Part shown: piece after piece, positions 1 through 8,994 of the stretch
Numbering within the stretch: position 1 is the first letter of the stretch
Layout of the letters: each line of letters begins with the position of its first letter
NCBI GenBank assembly: GCA_902602105.1
Contig: CACKPP010000001.1
Coordinates: forward strand, 1 to 64,000
Direction: 5' to 3'
DNA from: an uncultured Pelagibacteraceae bacterium
GTDB taxonomy: Bacteria; Pseudomonadota; Alphaproteobacteria; Pelagibacterales; Pelagibacteraceae
Length of the DNA: 64,000 bases
Translations under genes and position numbers: made by a program
Notes under the pieces: model-generated
Databases searched by the model: none
Seen by the model: only the letters and a program-made list of their open reading frames with translations
Told to the model about the DNA's origin: nothing

Positions 1-22
1 AAGAAATGTCCATGTTTAAGTT

Positions 23-454
23 ATGAATAGTTATTTATTATTTAAGAGTTTGCATTTGATAGCTGTTATTTCTTGGATGGCCGGTCTTTTGTATCTACCT
101 AGAATATTTGTTTATCACTCTGAAAATAATAATGAAGTTATTACAAGTGTATTTAAAACGATGGAAAGAAAATTATTTTATTATATTATGACACCAGCTA
201 TGATATTAAGCTGGTTATTTGGCTTAGTATTAATTCATGAAATAGGTTTCGAGCAATTAGCTAATTTCTGGCTTCAATTAAAACTAATTCTAGTGACTTT
301 GTTAACTGTTTATCACTATTATCTTGGACTGTTGCTTAATCAATTTAAATTGGATCAAAATAAGAAGACTTCGAAATTTTATCGCTATATTAACGAAATA
401 CCAACATTATTGTTAATTTTAATTGTTTTTATTGTAATTTTTAAGCCAATCTAG
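23..454 (+). CDS. hemJ: HemJ-type protoporphyrinogen IX oxidase (CopD-like membrane protein)
   Basis: A 143-residue, four-helix membrane protein of the HemJ (UPF0093) family, which oxidises protoporphyrinogen IX to protoporphyrin IX late in haem synthesis. Visible family features are the His11 and Trp18 of the first helix (SLHLIAVISWMAG), Arg27 just after it, and the Lys87 in QLKLIL of the third helix; the His and Lys are the residues usually reported as essential. Length is typical. The start ATG overlaps a stop (ATGA, bases 23-26) of a frame entering from the window edge, so an upstream gene, probably another haem gene, is likely cotranscribed; its identity cannot be read from seven codons. 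Confidence 0.85.
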   Translation: MNSYLLFKSLHLIAVISWMAGLLYLPRIFVYHSENNNEVITSVFKTMERKLFYYIMTPAMILSWLFGLVLIHEIGFEQLANFWLQLKLILVTLLTVYHYYLGLLLNQFKLDQNKKTSKFYRYINEIPTLLLILIVFIVIFKPI

Positions 455-456
455 GG

Positions 457-484
457 TTGAATAAATTTTAATAGCATATATATT
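457..484 (+). promoter_or_regulatory. Candidate sigma70-type promoter of rho
   Basis: TTGAAT (457-462), a 16-base spacer, then TATATT (479-484). Transcription would start near 491, about 29 bases before the rho ATG. The same two hexamers with the same spacing occur before nusA. AT-rich DNA makes chance matches common, so this is suggestive only. Confidence 0.4.
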
Positions 485-492
485 AGTAACAC

Positions 493-510
493 TTATTAAG
501 TCCTTAATAA
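493..510. promoter_or_regulatory. Perfect inverted repeat just upstream of rho
   Basis: TTATTAAG-TC-CTTAATAA is a perfect 8-bp dyad with a 2-base centre, followed directly by TTTTT and then the rho ATG ten bases later. It would sit at the very 5' end of the predicted rho mRNA. It may be an operator, a 5' stem-loop or part of an attenuation leader; the sequence alone does not decide. Confidence 0.4.
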
Positions 511-519
511 TTTTTAATC

Positions 520-1788
520 ATGAATATACAAGAGTTAAAACTTAAATCATCAGAACAACTTATTACCCAGGCAGAGGAACTTGGAATTGAGAACGCTAGC
601 ACCTTAAGAAAACAAGAAATTCTTTTTGCTATTTTAAAAAAAGTAGCAGAAAAAGAGGAAATAACGGGTGCGGGAGTGCTGCAACTTTTACAAGATGGAT
701 TTGGTTTTCTTAGAGCAATGGAATCAAATTATTTACCTGGACCAGACGATATATATGTTAGTCCAAGTCAAATTAGAAAATTTGGTTTAAGAACTGGAGA
801 TACCGTGGAAGGTCCGGTTAGAGCCCCCAAAGAAGGCGAAAGATATTTTGCATTACTTCAGGTTAGTAAAATTAATTTTGAAGAACCTGAAAAATCTAGA
901 CATAAAATAGCATTTGATAATTTAACACCACTTTATCCAGATAAGCAGCTAGTAATGGAAGTTGAAATAAACAAAACCGAAAAAAAACCAGATTTGACAC
1001 CAAGATTAATTGATTTAGTTAGTCCTATTGGTAAAGGACAGAGATCAATTATTATCTCACCACCTAAAGCAGGTAAAACAATGATTCTTCAAAGTATTGC
1101 AAACTCTATAGCAAAAAACTATCCAGAATGTTATTTGATAGTATTATTAATCGATGAGCGTCCAGAAGAGGTAACAGACATGCAAAGAACGGTAAAAGGA
1201 GAGGTGATTAGCTCCACTTTTGATGAACCAGCACAACGTCATGTAGCAGTTGCAGAGATGGTAATAGAGAAAGCAAAAAGATTAACTGAGCATAAAAAAG
1301 ATGTAGTTATACTTTTAGACTCAATTACAAGATTGGGCAGAGCCTATAATGCTGTGATACCAAGTTCTGGTAAAGTCTTAACTGGTGGTGTTGATGCTAA
1401 TGCGTTGCAAAGACCAAAAAGATTTTTTGGAGCAGCCAGAAATATTGAAGAAGGTGGTTCTTTAACAATAATTTCTACCGCTCTTATTGATACAGGAAGT
1501 CGAATGGATGAAGTGATTTTTGAGGAATTTAAAGGAACTGGAAACAGTGAAACTGTGCTAGACAGAAAAATTGCTGATAAAAGAATATATCCTGCTATAG
1601 ACATTACAAAATCTGGAACAAGAAGAGAGGAATTATTATTTGATAAAAATGATCTTCAAAAAATGAACGTGTTAAGACGAATCATAGCTCCAATGGGAAC
1701 TATGGATGCAATAGAGTTTATAAATTCTAAACTTAAAGATACAAAAAATAATTCTGAATTTTTTAATTCAATGAATAAACCTGCCTAG
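520..1788 (+). CDS. rho: Transcription termination factor Rho
   Basis: Hexameric RNA-dependent ATPase that ends untranslated transcripts. The 422-residue protein has the N-terminal Rho domain and the OSB-fold RNA-binding domain (motif GFGFLR near residue 60), then a RecA-like motor with the Walker A loop SPPKAGKT near residue 181, the Walker B strand [11 protein letters not shown] near 262 and the Q-loop/R-loop region rich in Gly (GALTGGVD-like, near 288). Length is normal. It stands alone with its own candidate promoter; its TAG stop overlaps by four bases with the TAG of the convergent sulfotransferase gene, so the two genes end inside each other. Confidence 0.97.
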   Translation: MNIQELKLKSSEQLITQAEELGIENASTLRKQEILFAILKKVAEKEEITGAGVLQLLQDGFGFLRAMESNYLPGPDDIYVSPSQIRKFGLRTGDTVEGPVRAPKEGERYFALLQVSKINFEEPEKSRHKIAFDNLTPLYPDKQLVMEVEINKTEKKPDLTPRLIDLVSPIGKGQRSIIISPPKAGKTMILQSIANSIAKNYPECYLIVLLIDERPEEVTDMQRTVKGEVISSTFDEPAQRHVAVAEMVIEKAKRLTEHKKDVVILLDSITRLGRAYNAVIPSSGKVLTGGVDANALQRPKRFFGAARNIEEGGSLTIISTALIDTGSRMDEVIFEEFKGTGNSETVLDRKIADKRIYPAIDITKSGTRREELLFDKNDLQKMNVLRRIIAPMGTMDAIEFINSKLKDTKNNSEFFNSMNKPA

Positions 1789-3347
1789 TCTTTTAAAATT
1801 ATCTTTCTTAAATCATCTAAGTTTTCCGAAAATTTTTCCCATTTATTAATAGATGATCCGTATATAGGAGATCTAACTTGAGCGAGGCTAGCAGTTGCAA
1901 CATTCTTTTTATTTTTTTGGGGACTTAAACAATTTTCATCCCAATTTAAATTACAAAATTTAAGTAGGTTTTCTGTAGTACTTTTTTGATTGTTAATTAA
2001 TTTTTCATAGGAAAGATTATAAATGCTAGTAGGAAATTTTTCATTCCAAAAAGTCATTAAGTCTTTATAAAGATTATAAAAAGTACCAAGTTTGTAGATG
2101 TTGTAGCAAAATGATAATGAATAAGATTGAAAAGAATTTTTAAAATTAGAATAGCAAACATCCATTGGATTTCTTTCACAATGAATTATCTTAGAATTTG
2201 GAAATAAAATTTTAATAAAACCAATCCACTTAAAATTAAGTGGTGCTTTGTCAGTAATATACCTTTCCTTATGATTAAATGATTTTATTTTATCTAAATA
2301 ATGACTTTGAGTTTTTATAAGTTTTTCATGTGTTAAAGTCTCTAAAGAATTTGAAAATTTTTTATCTTCTAATAAATTCATATTGATTGCCTCAGTTAAA
2401 AAATTTAATTCTCCAGCACCATATACATCTTTATGGGAAGATATAATTTGTTCAGCCAGTGTAGTGCCTGACCTTGGCATTCCAAGTATAAATATTATCT
2501 CTTTACTTGATGGTACATCTAATCCATTTTTATAATTTTCAAATAAATTTTTAATTTGTGAAAAAAAGGTTATATCATCACTAATATTATATTTAAATTC
2601 ATTATCAGCAATTTTATTGCCAGCAGAAAGATATTCAAAAGATTTCTTATAATTTTTGATGTCTTCATAAGCCTTACCAAGAGCAAAGTATAATCTCTGA
2701 AAGCTTTCATCGTTTAAATTTAGATTTAACTTGGCCTCCATAGACAATAAATGTTTATCATCTTTACTCTCATATTTATGAATTAAACTAATAGATTTAT
2801 CTGCAGCTGTATTATTTGGATTTAACTTGTTTACAGAAATAAAGTTATTCATTGCCTCTTTAAAATTTCCTATCTGCTGGTTATAATTTCCTAATGCCAT
2901 ATAAATTAATTCATCGGTTTGTTTAGATTTACTTAACTTTAATGCATTCCTAAGATGAATAGCTGAGTTATCAGTTTTGTTATCAGCAAGTTCTAAATTT
3001 CCCAAATTTACGAGAGCATCTATAAAATCTTTATTAATAGATAGAGCTTTCTCATAATAATCTCTTGCAATATTATTATTATTTAGTTTACTATTTATAA
3101 GGCCAAGGTTATTTAAAACAAAAATGTTATTAGGCTGAACACTAAGAGCCTTCTTTAGCATGTCTAAAGCTTCCGAATGTTTCTCTATCGCTGATAAAGA
3201 TAATGATACAGCATTATACAAAATTATTTGATTAGGATATTTTTTTAAGAGGACTTTACCTTTATGAATTACATCTAAAAACCTTTTAGTATTATAAAGA
3301 TTTACAATAGTCGTGATTTGTTTTTTTAAGTATTCTATGTCTTCCAT
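1785..3347 (-). CDS. TPR-repeat sulfotransferase
   Basis: About 520 residues: roughly eight tetratricopeptide repeats over the first 260 residues, then a PAPS-dependent sulfotransferase-type domain. The 5'-phosphosulfate loop is [12 protein letters not shown] and the 3'-phosphate-binding motif is [11 protein letters not shown]. Known relatives act on protein tyrosines or glycans, but the substrate here is unknown. The longest frame runs back to 3470 into mnmE; I chose the ATG at 3347 because the extra 41 residues are hydrophobic junk from the divergent promoter and would overlap mnmE. Shares a compact divergent control region with mnmE. TPR-sulfotransferases are frequent in SAR11; a second TPR-fused enzyme lies near 47.3 kb. 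Confidence 0.85.
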   Translation of the reverse strand: MEDIEYLKKQITTIVNLYNTKRFLDVIHKGKVLLKKYPNQIILYNAVSLSLSAIEKHSEALDMLKKALSVQPNNIFVLNNLGLINSKLNNNNIARDYYEKALSINKDFIDALVNLGNLELADNKTDNSAIHLRNALKLSKSKQTDELIYMALGNYNQQIGNFKEAMNNFISVNKLNPNNTAADKSISLIHKYESKDDKHLLSMEAKLNLNLNDESFQRLYFALGKAYEDIKNYKKSFEYLSAGNKIADNEFKYNISDDITFFSQIKNLFENYKNGLDVPSSKEIIFILGMPRSGTTLAEQIISSHKDVYGAGELNFLTEAINMNLLEDKKFSNSLETLTHEKLIKTQSHYLDKIKSFNHKERYITDKAPLNFKWIGFIKILFPNSKIIHCERNPMDVCYSNFKNSFQSYSLSFCYNIYKLGTFYNLYKDLMTFWNEKFPTSIYNLSYEKLINNQKSTTENLLKFCNLNWDENCLSPQKNKKNVATASLAQVRSPIYGSSINKWEKFSENLDDLRKIILKD

Positions 3348-3361
3348 TAAATAAATTATAT

Positions 3362-3384
3362 TATAGTATGAATTAAATACTATA
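3362..3384. promoter_or_regulatory. Inverted repeat in the mnmE / sulfotransferase divergent promoter
   Basis: TATAGTAT-GAATTAA-ATACTATA: a perfect 8-bp dyad with a 7-base centre, filling most of the 47-base gap between two divergent start codons. A TATACT (-10-like, 3381-3386) faces mnmE and a TATAAT (reverse strand, 3365-3360) faces the sulfotransferase, so the dyad overlaps both candidate promoters. If so, both mRNAs would have leaders of only a few bases. Confidence 0.4.
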
Positions 3385-3394
3385 CTTACACAGA

Positions 3395-4726
3395 ATGACA
3401 ATATTTGCCTTATCATCTGGTCCTGGGGTTTCAGGTGTAGCTGTAATAAGAATTTCTGGACCAGAAACATATAAAGTTATTAAAGAGATGACGAATGAGC
3501 CCTTCCCTACCCCAAGAATGGCAACCTTAAAAAAAATTAACTATATCAACACTTCTAACCTAATTGATGAGGGCATAATTATCTGGTTTCCAGGCCCTGG
3601 TAGCTATACAGGAGAGGATATGGCTGAAATTCACGTCCATGGAAGTAAGGCAGGGATTTTAGCTGTTCAAAAAGAGATATCAAAAGTAAAAAATTGTAGA
3701 TTAGCTGAGCCAGGTGAATTTACAAAACTTGCTTTTCAAAATGGTAAAATAAATTTACTAAAAGCTGAGAGTATTGCTGATTTAATTTCTGCTGAAACTG
3801 AAATTCAAAGATTACAAGCAGTAAAAATGATGAAAGGAAAAACCTCTGAAAAATTCAATCAATTAAGAGAAAAATTATTGAAAATTTTGTCGTTTGTTGA
3901 AGCAAAAATAGATTTCCCTGAAGAAGATTTACCAGAAGAAAATTTTAAAAAAATAAAACAAGACTCCTCAAATGTTTTGAATGAAATTAATAAAATTTTA
4001 AATGATCAAAAGGTTGGAGAAATAATCCGCGAAGGTTTTAAAATTGCAATTATAGGGCCCACAAACGCTGGCAAATCAAGTTTATTAAATAATTTATCAA
4101 ACAGAGAAGTCGCTATAGTCTCTGAGATCGCAGGCACGACAAGAGATGTCATTGAAACTCACTTAAATATAGATGGCTATCCCGTTATCATGTCAGATAC
4201 GGCAGGTATAAGAGATTCAAGAGATGAAATTGAAAAAAAAGGAATTAAATTATCTCTTAATAAAGCCGAACATGCTGACTTAAAACTAGTGGTAGTTGAT
4301 GCCAAAAACATTGATTTAAGCGGTTTTTTGAGTGACTTGTTAAAAAAAGATGCAATATTAGTAGTTAATAAATCAGATCTTTTAAAAGGCAAATTAGATC
4401 ATGAAGTTACTAAATTTAACCACGTACTAATCTCACTAAAGGATAATTTCAATATTGAAAAATTAATTTTAGAAATAAAAAAAAACTTAAAAAATAAATT
4501 TATATCTGCGGAAGATATCTTAATTACTAGGGAAAGACATAGACAGCATTTGATTCAATGTGTTGATCATTTAAAAAATTTTGCAGACAAGAATGATAAA
4601 AATGATTTTGATAAGGCTGCTGAGGATTTAAGACTTGCTACGAGACAATTAGGTATGATCGTTGGTAAAGTTGATGTAGAGGAGATATTAGGTAGTATTT
4701 TCAACGATTTTTGTATTGGAAAATAA
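3395..4726 (+). CDS. mnmE: tRNA uridine-5-carboxymethylaminomethyl modification GTPase MnmE
   Basis: Potassium-dependent GTPase which, with MnmG, modifies U34 of tRNAs reading NNA/NNG codons. The 443-residue protein has the tetrahydrofolate-binding N-domain (TIFALSSGPGVSGVAVIRISG start region), a helical domain, and an inserted G domain: G1 GPTNAGKSS near residue 220, G3 DTAG near 268, G4 NKSD near 325. It ends in CIGK, the conserved catalytic-cysteine tail. Complete. Its partner mnmG follows 116 bases downstream, as in most alphaproteobacteria. Confidence 0.97.
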   Translation: MTIFALSSGPGVSGVAVIRISGPETYKVIKEMTNEPFPTPRMATLKKINYINTSNLIDEGIIIWFPGPGSYTGEDMAEIHVHGSKAGILAVQKEISKVKNCRLAEPGEFTKLAFQNGKINLLKAESIADLISAETEIQRLQAVKMMKGKTSEKFNQLREKLLKILSFVEAKIDFPEEDLPEENFKKIKQDSSNVLNEINKILNDQKVGEIIREGFKIAIIGPTNAGKSSLLNNLSNREVAIVSEIAGTTRDVIETHLNIDGYPVIMSDTAGIRDSRDEIEKKGIKLSLNKAEHADLKLVVVDAKNIDLSGFLSDLLKKDAILVVNKSDLLKGKLDHEVTKFNHVLISLKDNFNIEKLILEIKKNLKNKFISAEDILITRERHRQHLIQCVDHLKNFADKNDKNDFDKAAEDLRLATRQLGMIVGKVDVEEILGSIFNDFCIGK

Positions 4727-4768
4727 TATCAATTTTCCTTGATTTTTAGACCTTTTTTGTTAATTTTC

Positions 4769-4796
4769 GTTGATAAATAACGCTTATTTAAGCAAC
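4769..4796 (+). promoter_or_regulatory. Imperfect stem-loop in the mnmE-mnmG gap
   Basis: GTTG-AT-AAATAA-CGC-TTATTT-AAG-CAAC: two matched arms (GTTG/CAAC and AAATAA/TTATTT) with a 2x3 internal mismatch and a 3-base loop. No T-run follows on the plus strand, so it is not a typical terminator for mnmE. It could be an operator, an mRNA 3' end stabiliser, or nothing. A -10-like TATAAA sits at 4829-4834 before mnmG. Confidence 0.3.
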
Positions 4797-4842
4797 AAAA
4801 CTCAAATCTTGTAAAAATCTTAATCAAATATAAATTTACATC

Positions 4843-6714
4843 ATGAAAAAAGATTTATCTTTTGATGTAGTAGTTATCGGTGGAGGTCATGCAGGCTGTG
4901 AAGCAGCTGCAGCATCCGCACGACTTGGAGTTAACACTGCTCTATTCACTCACAATAAAAATACCATAGGAGAAATGTCATGTAATCCTGCCATTGGTGG
5001 TTTAGGAAAAGGTCATCTGGTGAGAGAAATTGATGCTTTAGATGGGGTTATGGGCGAGGTTGCTGATAAGTCTGGAATACAGTTTAGACTGTTAAATAGA
5101 AGTAGAGGTCCAGCAGTGCGAGGACCAAGAACTCAATCTGATAGATCATTATATCGTAAATTTATGCAAGAAAAACTTGTAAACTACTGTAATTTAAGCA
5201 TTTTTTCTGATCCTGTAATTAAGTTTATTTTTAATAATAATGAAATAAGTGGATTTTTAACATCAAAAGGTAATAAAGTAAGTTGTAATAAGTTAATACT
5301 TACAACTGGCACATTTTTAAACGGCTTGATACATATAGGTAATGAAAGAACTCCTGCTGGTCGATTTAATGAAAAGCCAAGCACTGGTTTAAGTGAACAG
5401 TTAGAGAAATATAATTTTAAAATAGGTAGGCTAAAAACTGGGACACCACCAAGGTTAGATTCTAGAACTATTAATTTTGAAAAATTGGAAAAACAATTTG
5501 CAGATGATGAACCTTATTTTTTTTCTTTCTTAACAAAAAGAAATCTAAACAAACAAGTATCGTGCTCTATGACCTATACTAATGAAAAGGTTCATAAGAT
5601 TATAGAAAAGAATTTATCTAAAAGTGCAATGTATTCTGGTAGCATCCAAGGTGTTGGTCCAAGATATTGTCCTTCAATAGAAGATAAGATAATAAAATTT
5701 GCAGATAAGACTAGACATCAGATATTTTTAGAGCCAGAGGGCCTTAATGATCATACAATTTATCCAAATGGCATATCAACATCTCTACCTGAGGTTGTTC
5801 AATATGAAATACTCAACAATATCAATGGTTTAGAGAATGTTAAAGTTATACGACCAGGATATGCTATAGAATACGATTATATTGACCCTAGAGAACTCTT
5901 TTTAACATTAGAGACAAAGAAAATAAAGAATCTATACCTTGCTGGTCAAATAAATGGAACTACAGGATACGAAGAGGCTGCAGCCCAAGGTCTTATAGCT
6001 GGGATTAATGCTGCCCTCTCACTCAAAAAAATGGAGCCTTTTATCCTTGATAGATCAGATGCATATATTGGAGTAATGATTGATGATTTAGTAACCAAGG
6101 GTGTTGCTGAGCCTTATAGAATGTTTACATCTAGAGCTGAATATAGATTAAGCCTTAGATCAGATAATGCTGACTTAAGACTTACCCACAAAGGAATTAA
6201 TATTGGTTTAATCTCTAATAATAGAAAAGAGATATTTGAGGATAAATTTGAAAAATTAAGCAAAATATCATTACAGATGACTAATTTGAATATTTCACCC
6301 TCTAAAGCTGAGAAATTTGGAATTAAAATAGCTAAAGATGGTGTATTTCGATCAGCTGAAGAAATTTTAACTCAAAAATCGGTTAATATGAGAAAAATTA
6401 GAGTTATATGGCCTGAAATTTTAGACCATGGTAATGATATTGATGAACAAATTGAAATTAATTCACATTACAGAGGTTATTTGAAAAAACAAAAGGCTGA
6501 TATCCTAGCTTTTAAAAGGGATGAGAATTTAATAATCCCTGATAATATTGATTATGACCAATTTTCTGGTCTTTCTAATGAAGTTAAGGCAAAATTTAAG
6601 GAAATAAAGCCTAAAACTATGGGTCAGGCACTAAGAATCGATGGAATTACGCCAGCAGCTGTATATATTTTGTTGTCACACGTCAAAAGAAAGTCTATTA
6701 AGCATATAGCTTGA
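4843..6714 (+). CDS. mnmG: tRNA uridine-5-carboxymethylaminomethyl modification enzyme MnmG (GidA)
   Basis: FAD- and NADH-dependent partner of MnmE in forming cmnm5U34. The 623 residues begin with the FAD dinucleotide fold [13 protein letters not shown] (residues 10-22), followed by the family block TKLLTHN-like [11 protein letters not shown] and the [10 protein letters not shown] motif near residue 197; the C-terminal helical tRNA-binding domain ends KRKSIKHIA. Standard length. Its TGA overlaps the rsmG ATG by one base, so the two are almost certainly cotranscribed with parAB. Confidence 0.97.
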   Translation: MKKDLSFDVVVIGGGHAGCEAAAASARLGVNTALFTHNKNTIGEMSCNPAIGGLGKGHLVREIDALDGVMGEVADKSGIQFRLLNRSRGPAVRGPRTQSDRSLYRKFMQEKLVNYCNLSIFSDPVIKFIFNNNEISGFLTSKGNKVSCNKLILTTGTFLNGLIHIGNERTPAGRFNEKPSTGLSEQLEKYNFKIGRLKTGTPPRLDSRTINFEKLEKQFADDEPYFFSFLTKRNLNKQVSCSMTYTNEKVHKIIEKNLSKSAMYSGSIQGVGPRYCPSIEDKIIKFADKTRHQIFLEPEGLNDHTIYPNGISTSLPEVVQYEILNNINGLENVKVIRPGYAIEYDYIDPRELFLTLETKKIKNLYLAGQINGTTGYEEAAAQGLIAGINAALSLKKMEPFILDRSDAYIGVMIDDLVTKGVAEPYRMFTSRAEYRLSLRSDNADLRLTHKGINIGLISNNRKEIFEDKFEKLSKISLQMTNLNISPSKAEKFGIKIAKDGVFRSAEEILTQKSVNMRKIRVIWPEILDHGNDIDEQIEINSHYRGYLKKQKADILAFKRDENLIIPDNIDYDQFSGLSNEVKAKFKEIKPKTMGQALRIDGITPAAVYILLSHVKRKSIKHIA

Positions 6715-7361
6715 TGGATAATTTAATTTTAAATTCTTACTCTAAAATTTCTAATTTAGATGTTTCACGTGAAACTTGTAATGAACTTGAAAGCCTAATT
6801 TCACTGATTCAAGAAAAAAATAAGAAAATTAACATAATTAGCAAAAAAATGTATGAAAAAGAAGCCATACGAGAACGTCATATAATTGATTCAGCGCAAA
6901 TCATTGATTTTGTTGATTTAAATTATAATACAACCTCTGATTTAGGATCTGGAGGTGGAATGCCTGGCTTAATTGTAGCTGTAGTCATGAAAAAAATTAA
7001 AAATAGTATGAAAGTTAAACTATATGAAAAAAGCCACCACAAATGCGTTTTTTTAAAAGAAGTGTCAAAAAAATTGAATTTGAACACAGAGATAATTCAA
7101 AAAGATATTTTTACAGTTAAAAATATTGAAACCGGAACAATAATGTCTAGAGCCTTTAAACCAATGCCGGTAATTTTAAACTTAGTTAATGAAAATTTTA
7201 AAAAATATAAAAATATAATTTTTTTTATGGGTAGTAGTGGAAGAAAAATACTTAATGATGCACTTCAAGGATGGCATTTAGATTATGAAGAAAAAAAAAG
7301 TTTAACAAGTGAGGACTCATTTATACTAAATATTAAAAAAATTAAAAAAAAAATTTCATGA
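6714..7361 (+). CDS. rsmG: 16S rRNA (guanine-527-N7)-methyltransferase RsmG (GidB)
   Basis: S-adenosylmethionine-dependent methylase of G527 in 16S rRNA. The SAM-binding motif DLGSGGGMPGL lies near residue 75, and the usual N-terminal phrase LDVSRETCNEL is at residues 15-25. A TTG three bases upstream is in frame, but the ATG joined to the mnmG stop (TGATG) is the more natural start, giving 215 residues. Codons 16-21 (DVSRET) form a parS site (separate entry), so this gene is doubly constrained. The 3' end overlaps parA by four bases (ATGA). Confidence 0.95.
   Translation: MDNLILNSYSKISNLDVSRETCNELESLISLIQEKNKKINIISKKMYEKEAIRERHIIDSAQIIDFVDLNYNTTSDLGSGGGMPGLIVAVVMKKIKNSMKVKLYEKSHHKCVFLKEVSKKLNLNTEIIQKDIFTVKNIETGTIMSRAFKPMPVILNLVNENFKKYKNIIFFMGSSGRKILNDALQGWHLDYEEKKSLTSEDSFILNIKKIKKKIS
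6761..6776. promoter_or_regulatory. parS centromere site (ParB binding) inside rsmG
   Basis: TGTTTCACGTGAAACT matches the palindromic bacterial parS consensus TGTTTCACGTGAAACA at 15 of 16 bases, only the last base differing. It is read in frame as VSRET of RsmG and lies about 600 bases before parA and 1.4 kb before parB, as in many bacteria with parS in or near gidB. It is where ParB should load for chromosome segregation. No other copy was found in the window. Confidence 0.85.
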
Positions 7362-8152
7362 AAATAATTTCAATAATAAATCAAAAGGGTGGGGTTGGTA
7401 AAACTACGACAGTAATTAATTTAGCTTCAGCGTTATCCCAGCAAGGTAAAAAAATTTTAGTTATAGATCTTGATCCACAAGGAAATGCAACAACAGGATT
7501 AGGATTATCTAATATCGAACAATCGGATCAAACTATATATGGAATACTTAACGGCACAATGTTGATTTCAGATGTTATAAAGAAAACAAAGTTTAAAAAC
7601 CTTGATTTGATTAGTTCAAACGTGGATTTATCTGGGCTAGAGGTTGAAACAGCAGGTGACAGTGATAGAGCATTTATTTTAAAAACGAAATTAACCGCAT
7701 ATTTAAATGATTCTGGAGGCATATATGATTATGTTCTTATAGATTGCCCTCCATCTTTAAGTTTACTTACTGTGATGGCTTTAGTGTCCTCGAATTCACT
7801 TTTGGTGCCTCTTCAAACAGAATTTTTTGCATTAGAGGGCTTAACTCAATTAATGAAAACTATTGAAAGAGTAAAAGTTAACTTAAATCCAGAATTAGAA
7901 ATTCAAGGTATACTTTTGACGATGTATGATAGAAGAAATAAGCTATCGTCTCAAGTTGAACAAGAAGCAAGAGGTTATTTTAAAGATAAAGTATATCAGA
8001 CCGTCATACCTCGAAATGTAAGATTATCTGAAGCTCCATCTCACGGAGTTCCAGTTTTGATTTATGACAAAAACTGTCCAGGAAGTAAATCTTATTATAG
8101 TTTCACAGATGAATTTATAAATCAGGAGAATAATTTAGGTAGTGCTGCTTAA
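7358..8152 (+). CDS. parA: Chromosome-partitioning ATPase ParA (Soj)
   Basis: Walker-type ATPase whose DNA-bound gradient pulls ParB-parS complexes apart. The 264 residues open with the deviant Walker A motif NQKGGVGKTTT (residues 8-18, signature first Lys present), the switch region DLDPQGNATTGLG, and YDYVLIDCPPSL as Walker B. Length is that of a small chromosomal ParA without an N-terminal regulatory domain. Overlaps rsmG by four bases and parB by one (TAATG), so translation is probably coupled through the segregation genes. Confidence 0.95.
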   Translation: MKIISIINQKGGVGKTTTVINLASALSQQGKKILVIDLDPQGNATTGLGLSNIEQSDQTIYGILNGTMLISDVIKKTKFKNLDLISSNVDLSGLEVETAGDSDRAFILKTKLTAYLNDSGGIYDYVLIDCPPSLSLLTVMALVSSNSLLVPLQTEFFALEGLTQLMKTIERVKVNLNPELEIQGILLTMYDRRNKLSSQVEQEARGYFKDKVYQTVIPRNVRLSEAPSHGVPVLIYDKNCPGSKSYYSFTDEFINQENNLGSAA

Positions 8153-8994
8153 TGAATAAAATTAAAAAAGGTTTAGGAAGAGGATTATCATCATTGATCG
8201 GTGAAACAAAAGTTGAGCCTAAAACTAATAAATTGTTATTAAGTGATATTTTTCCAAACAAATTTCAACCACGAAAAAATTTTGACGAAGAAAATTTAGA
8301 TGATCTGACTAATTCGATAAAAGAACGTGGTGTAATCCAACCAATTATAGTAAGAAATTCAAAGTCTGATAATTCAAAATTTGAGATTATAGCTGGGGAA
8401 AGAAGATGGTTAGCGGCTCGTAGAGCAGGACTTCATGATATTCCAGTAGTTGTAACTGAGGCTGATGATCTTAAATCATTAGAATTTGCTATAGTTGAAA
8501 ATGTTCAAAGGCATGATTTGAATCCACTAGAGGAAGCTCAAGGTTATAAAAGATTAATTGATGAATTTTCTTACGATCAAGAAAAGGTATCAAAATTTAT
8601 AGGAAAAAGCAGGAGTTATATTACTAATTCTCTTAGATTATTAAACCTTCCTATAGAAGTTATAAAGCTTATTGAAGAGAAAAAAATTTCTGCGGGTCAT
8701 GCTAAAATATTAGTTGGTCTAGAAAATTCTGTTTTTGTAGCAAATAAAATAATCGAAAAAAAATTATCAGTTCGTCAGTCAGAAAATTTTGTTAAAATTT
8801 TTAAGAAAAAAAAGATTTCTATTAACAATTTAAAAGATCCAAATATAAAAAATTTAGAACAGTCAATTTCTGATAAAATTGGTTTAAATGTATCAATTAA
8901 AAATAATAAAAAAAATAAAGGTTCAATTACATTTTCTTATCACGATATTGAACAATTAAATAAGATAATAGATATAATAAAATCTAATTATTAG
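8152..8994 (+). CDS. parB: Chromosome-partitioning protein ParB (Spo0J)
   Basis: CTP-dependent DNA clamp that loads at parS. In order: KGLGRGLSSLIGE N-terminal ParA-stimulating peptide, the ParB/Srx CTPase domain with GERRWLAARRAG near residue 82 and ENVQRHDLNPLEEAQGY near 115 (the arginine-rich GERRxRA box appears as GERRWLAA), a helix-turn-helix near residues 140-165 (VSKFIGKSRSYITNSLRLL), and a lysine-rich C-terminal dimerisation region. Its likely target is the parS in rsmG. The 3' end overlaps holA, convergent, by 11 bases. Confidence 0.95.
   Translation: MNKIKKGLGRGLSSLIGETKVEPKTNKLLLSDIFPNKFQPRKNFDEENLDDLTNSIKERGVIQPIIVRNSKSDNSKFEIIAGERRWLAARRAGLHDIPVVVTEADDLKSLEFAIVENVQRHDLNPLEEAQGYKRLIDEFSYDQEKVSKFIGKSRSYITNSLRLLNLPIEVIKLIEEKKISAGHAKILVGLENSVFVANKIIEKKLSVRQSENFVKIFKKKKISINNLKDPNIKNLEQSISDKIGLNVSIKNNKKNKGSITFSYHDIEQLNKIIDIIKSNY

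Noticed and set aside
1..30. Tail of an upstream gene entering the window
   Set aside because: Two frames end here (stops at 24-26 and 28-30); too short to choose or name, though the ATGA overlap favours the first.
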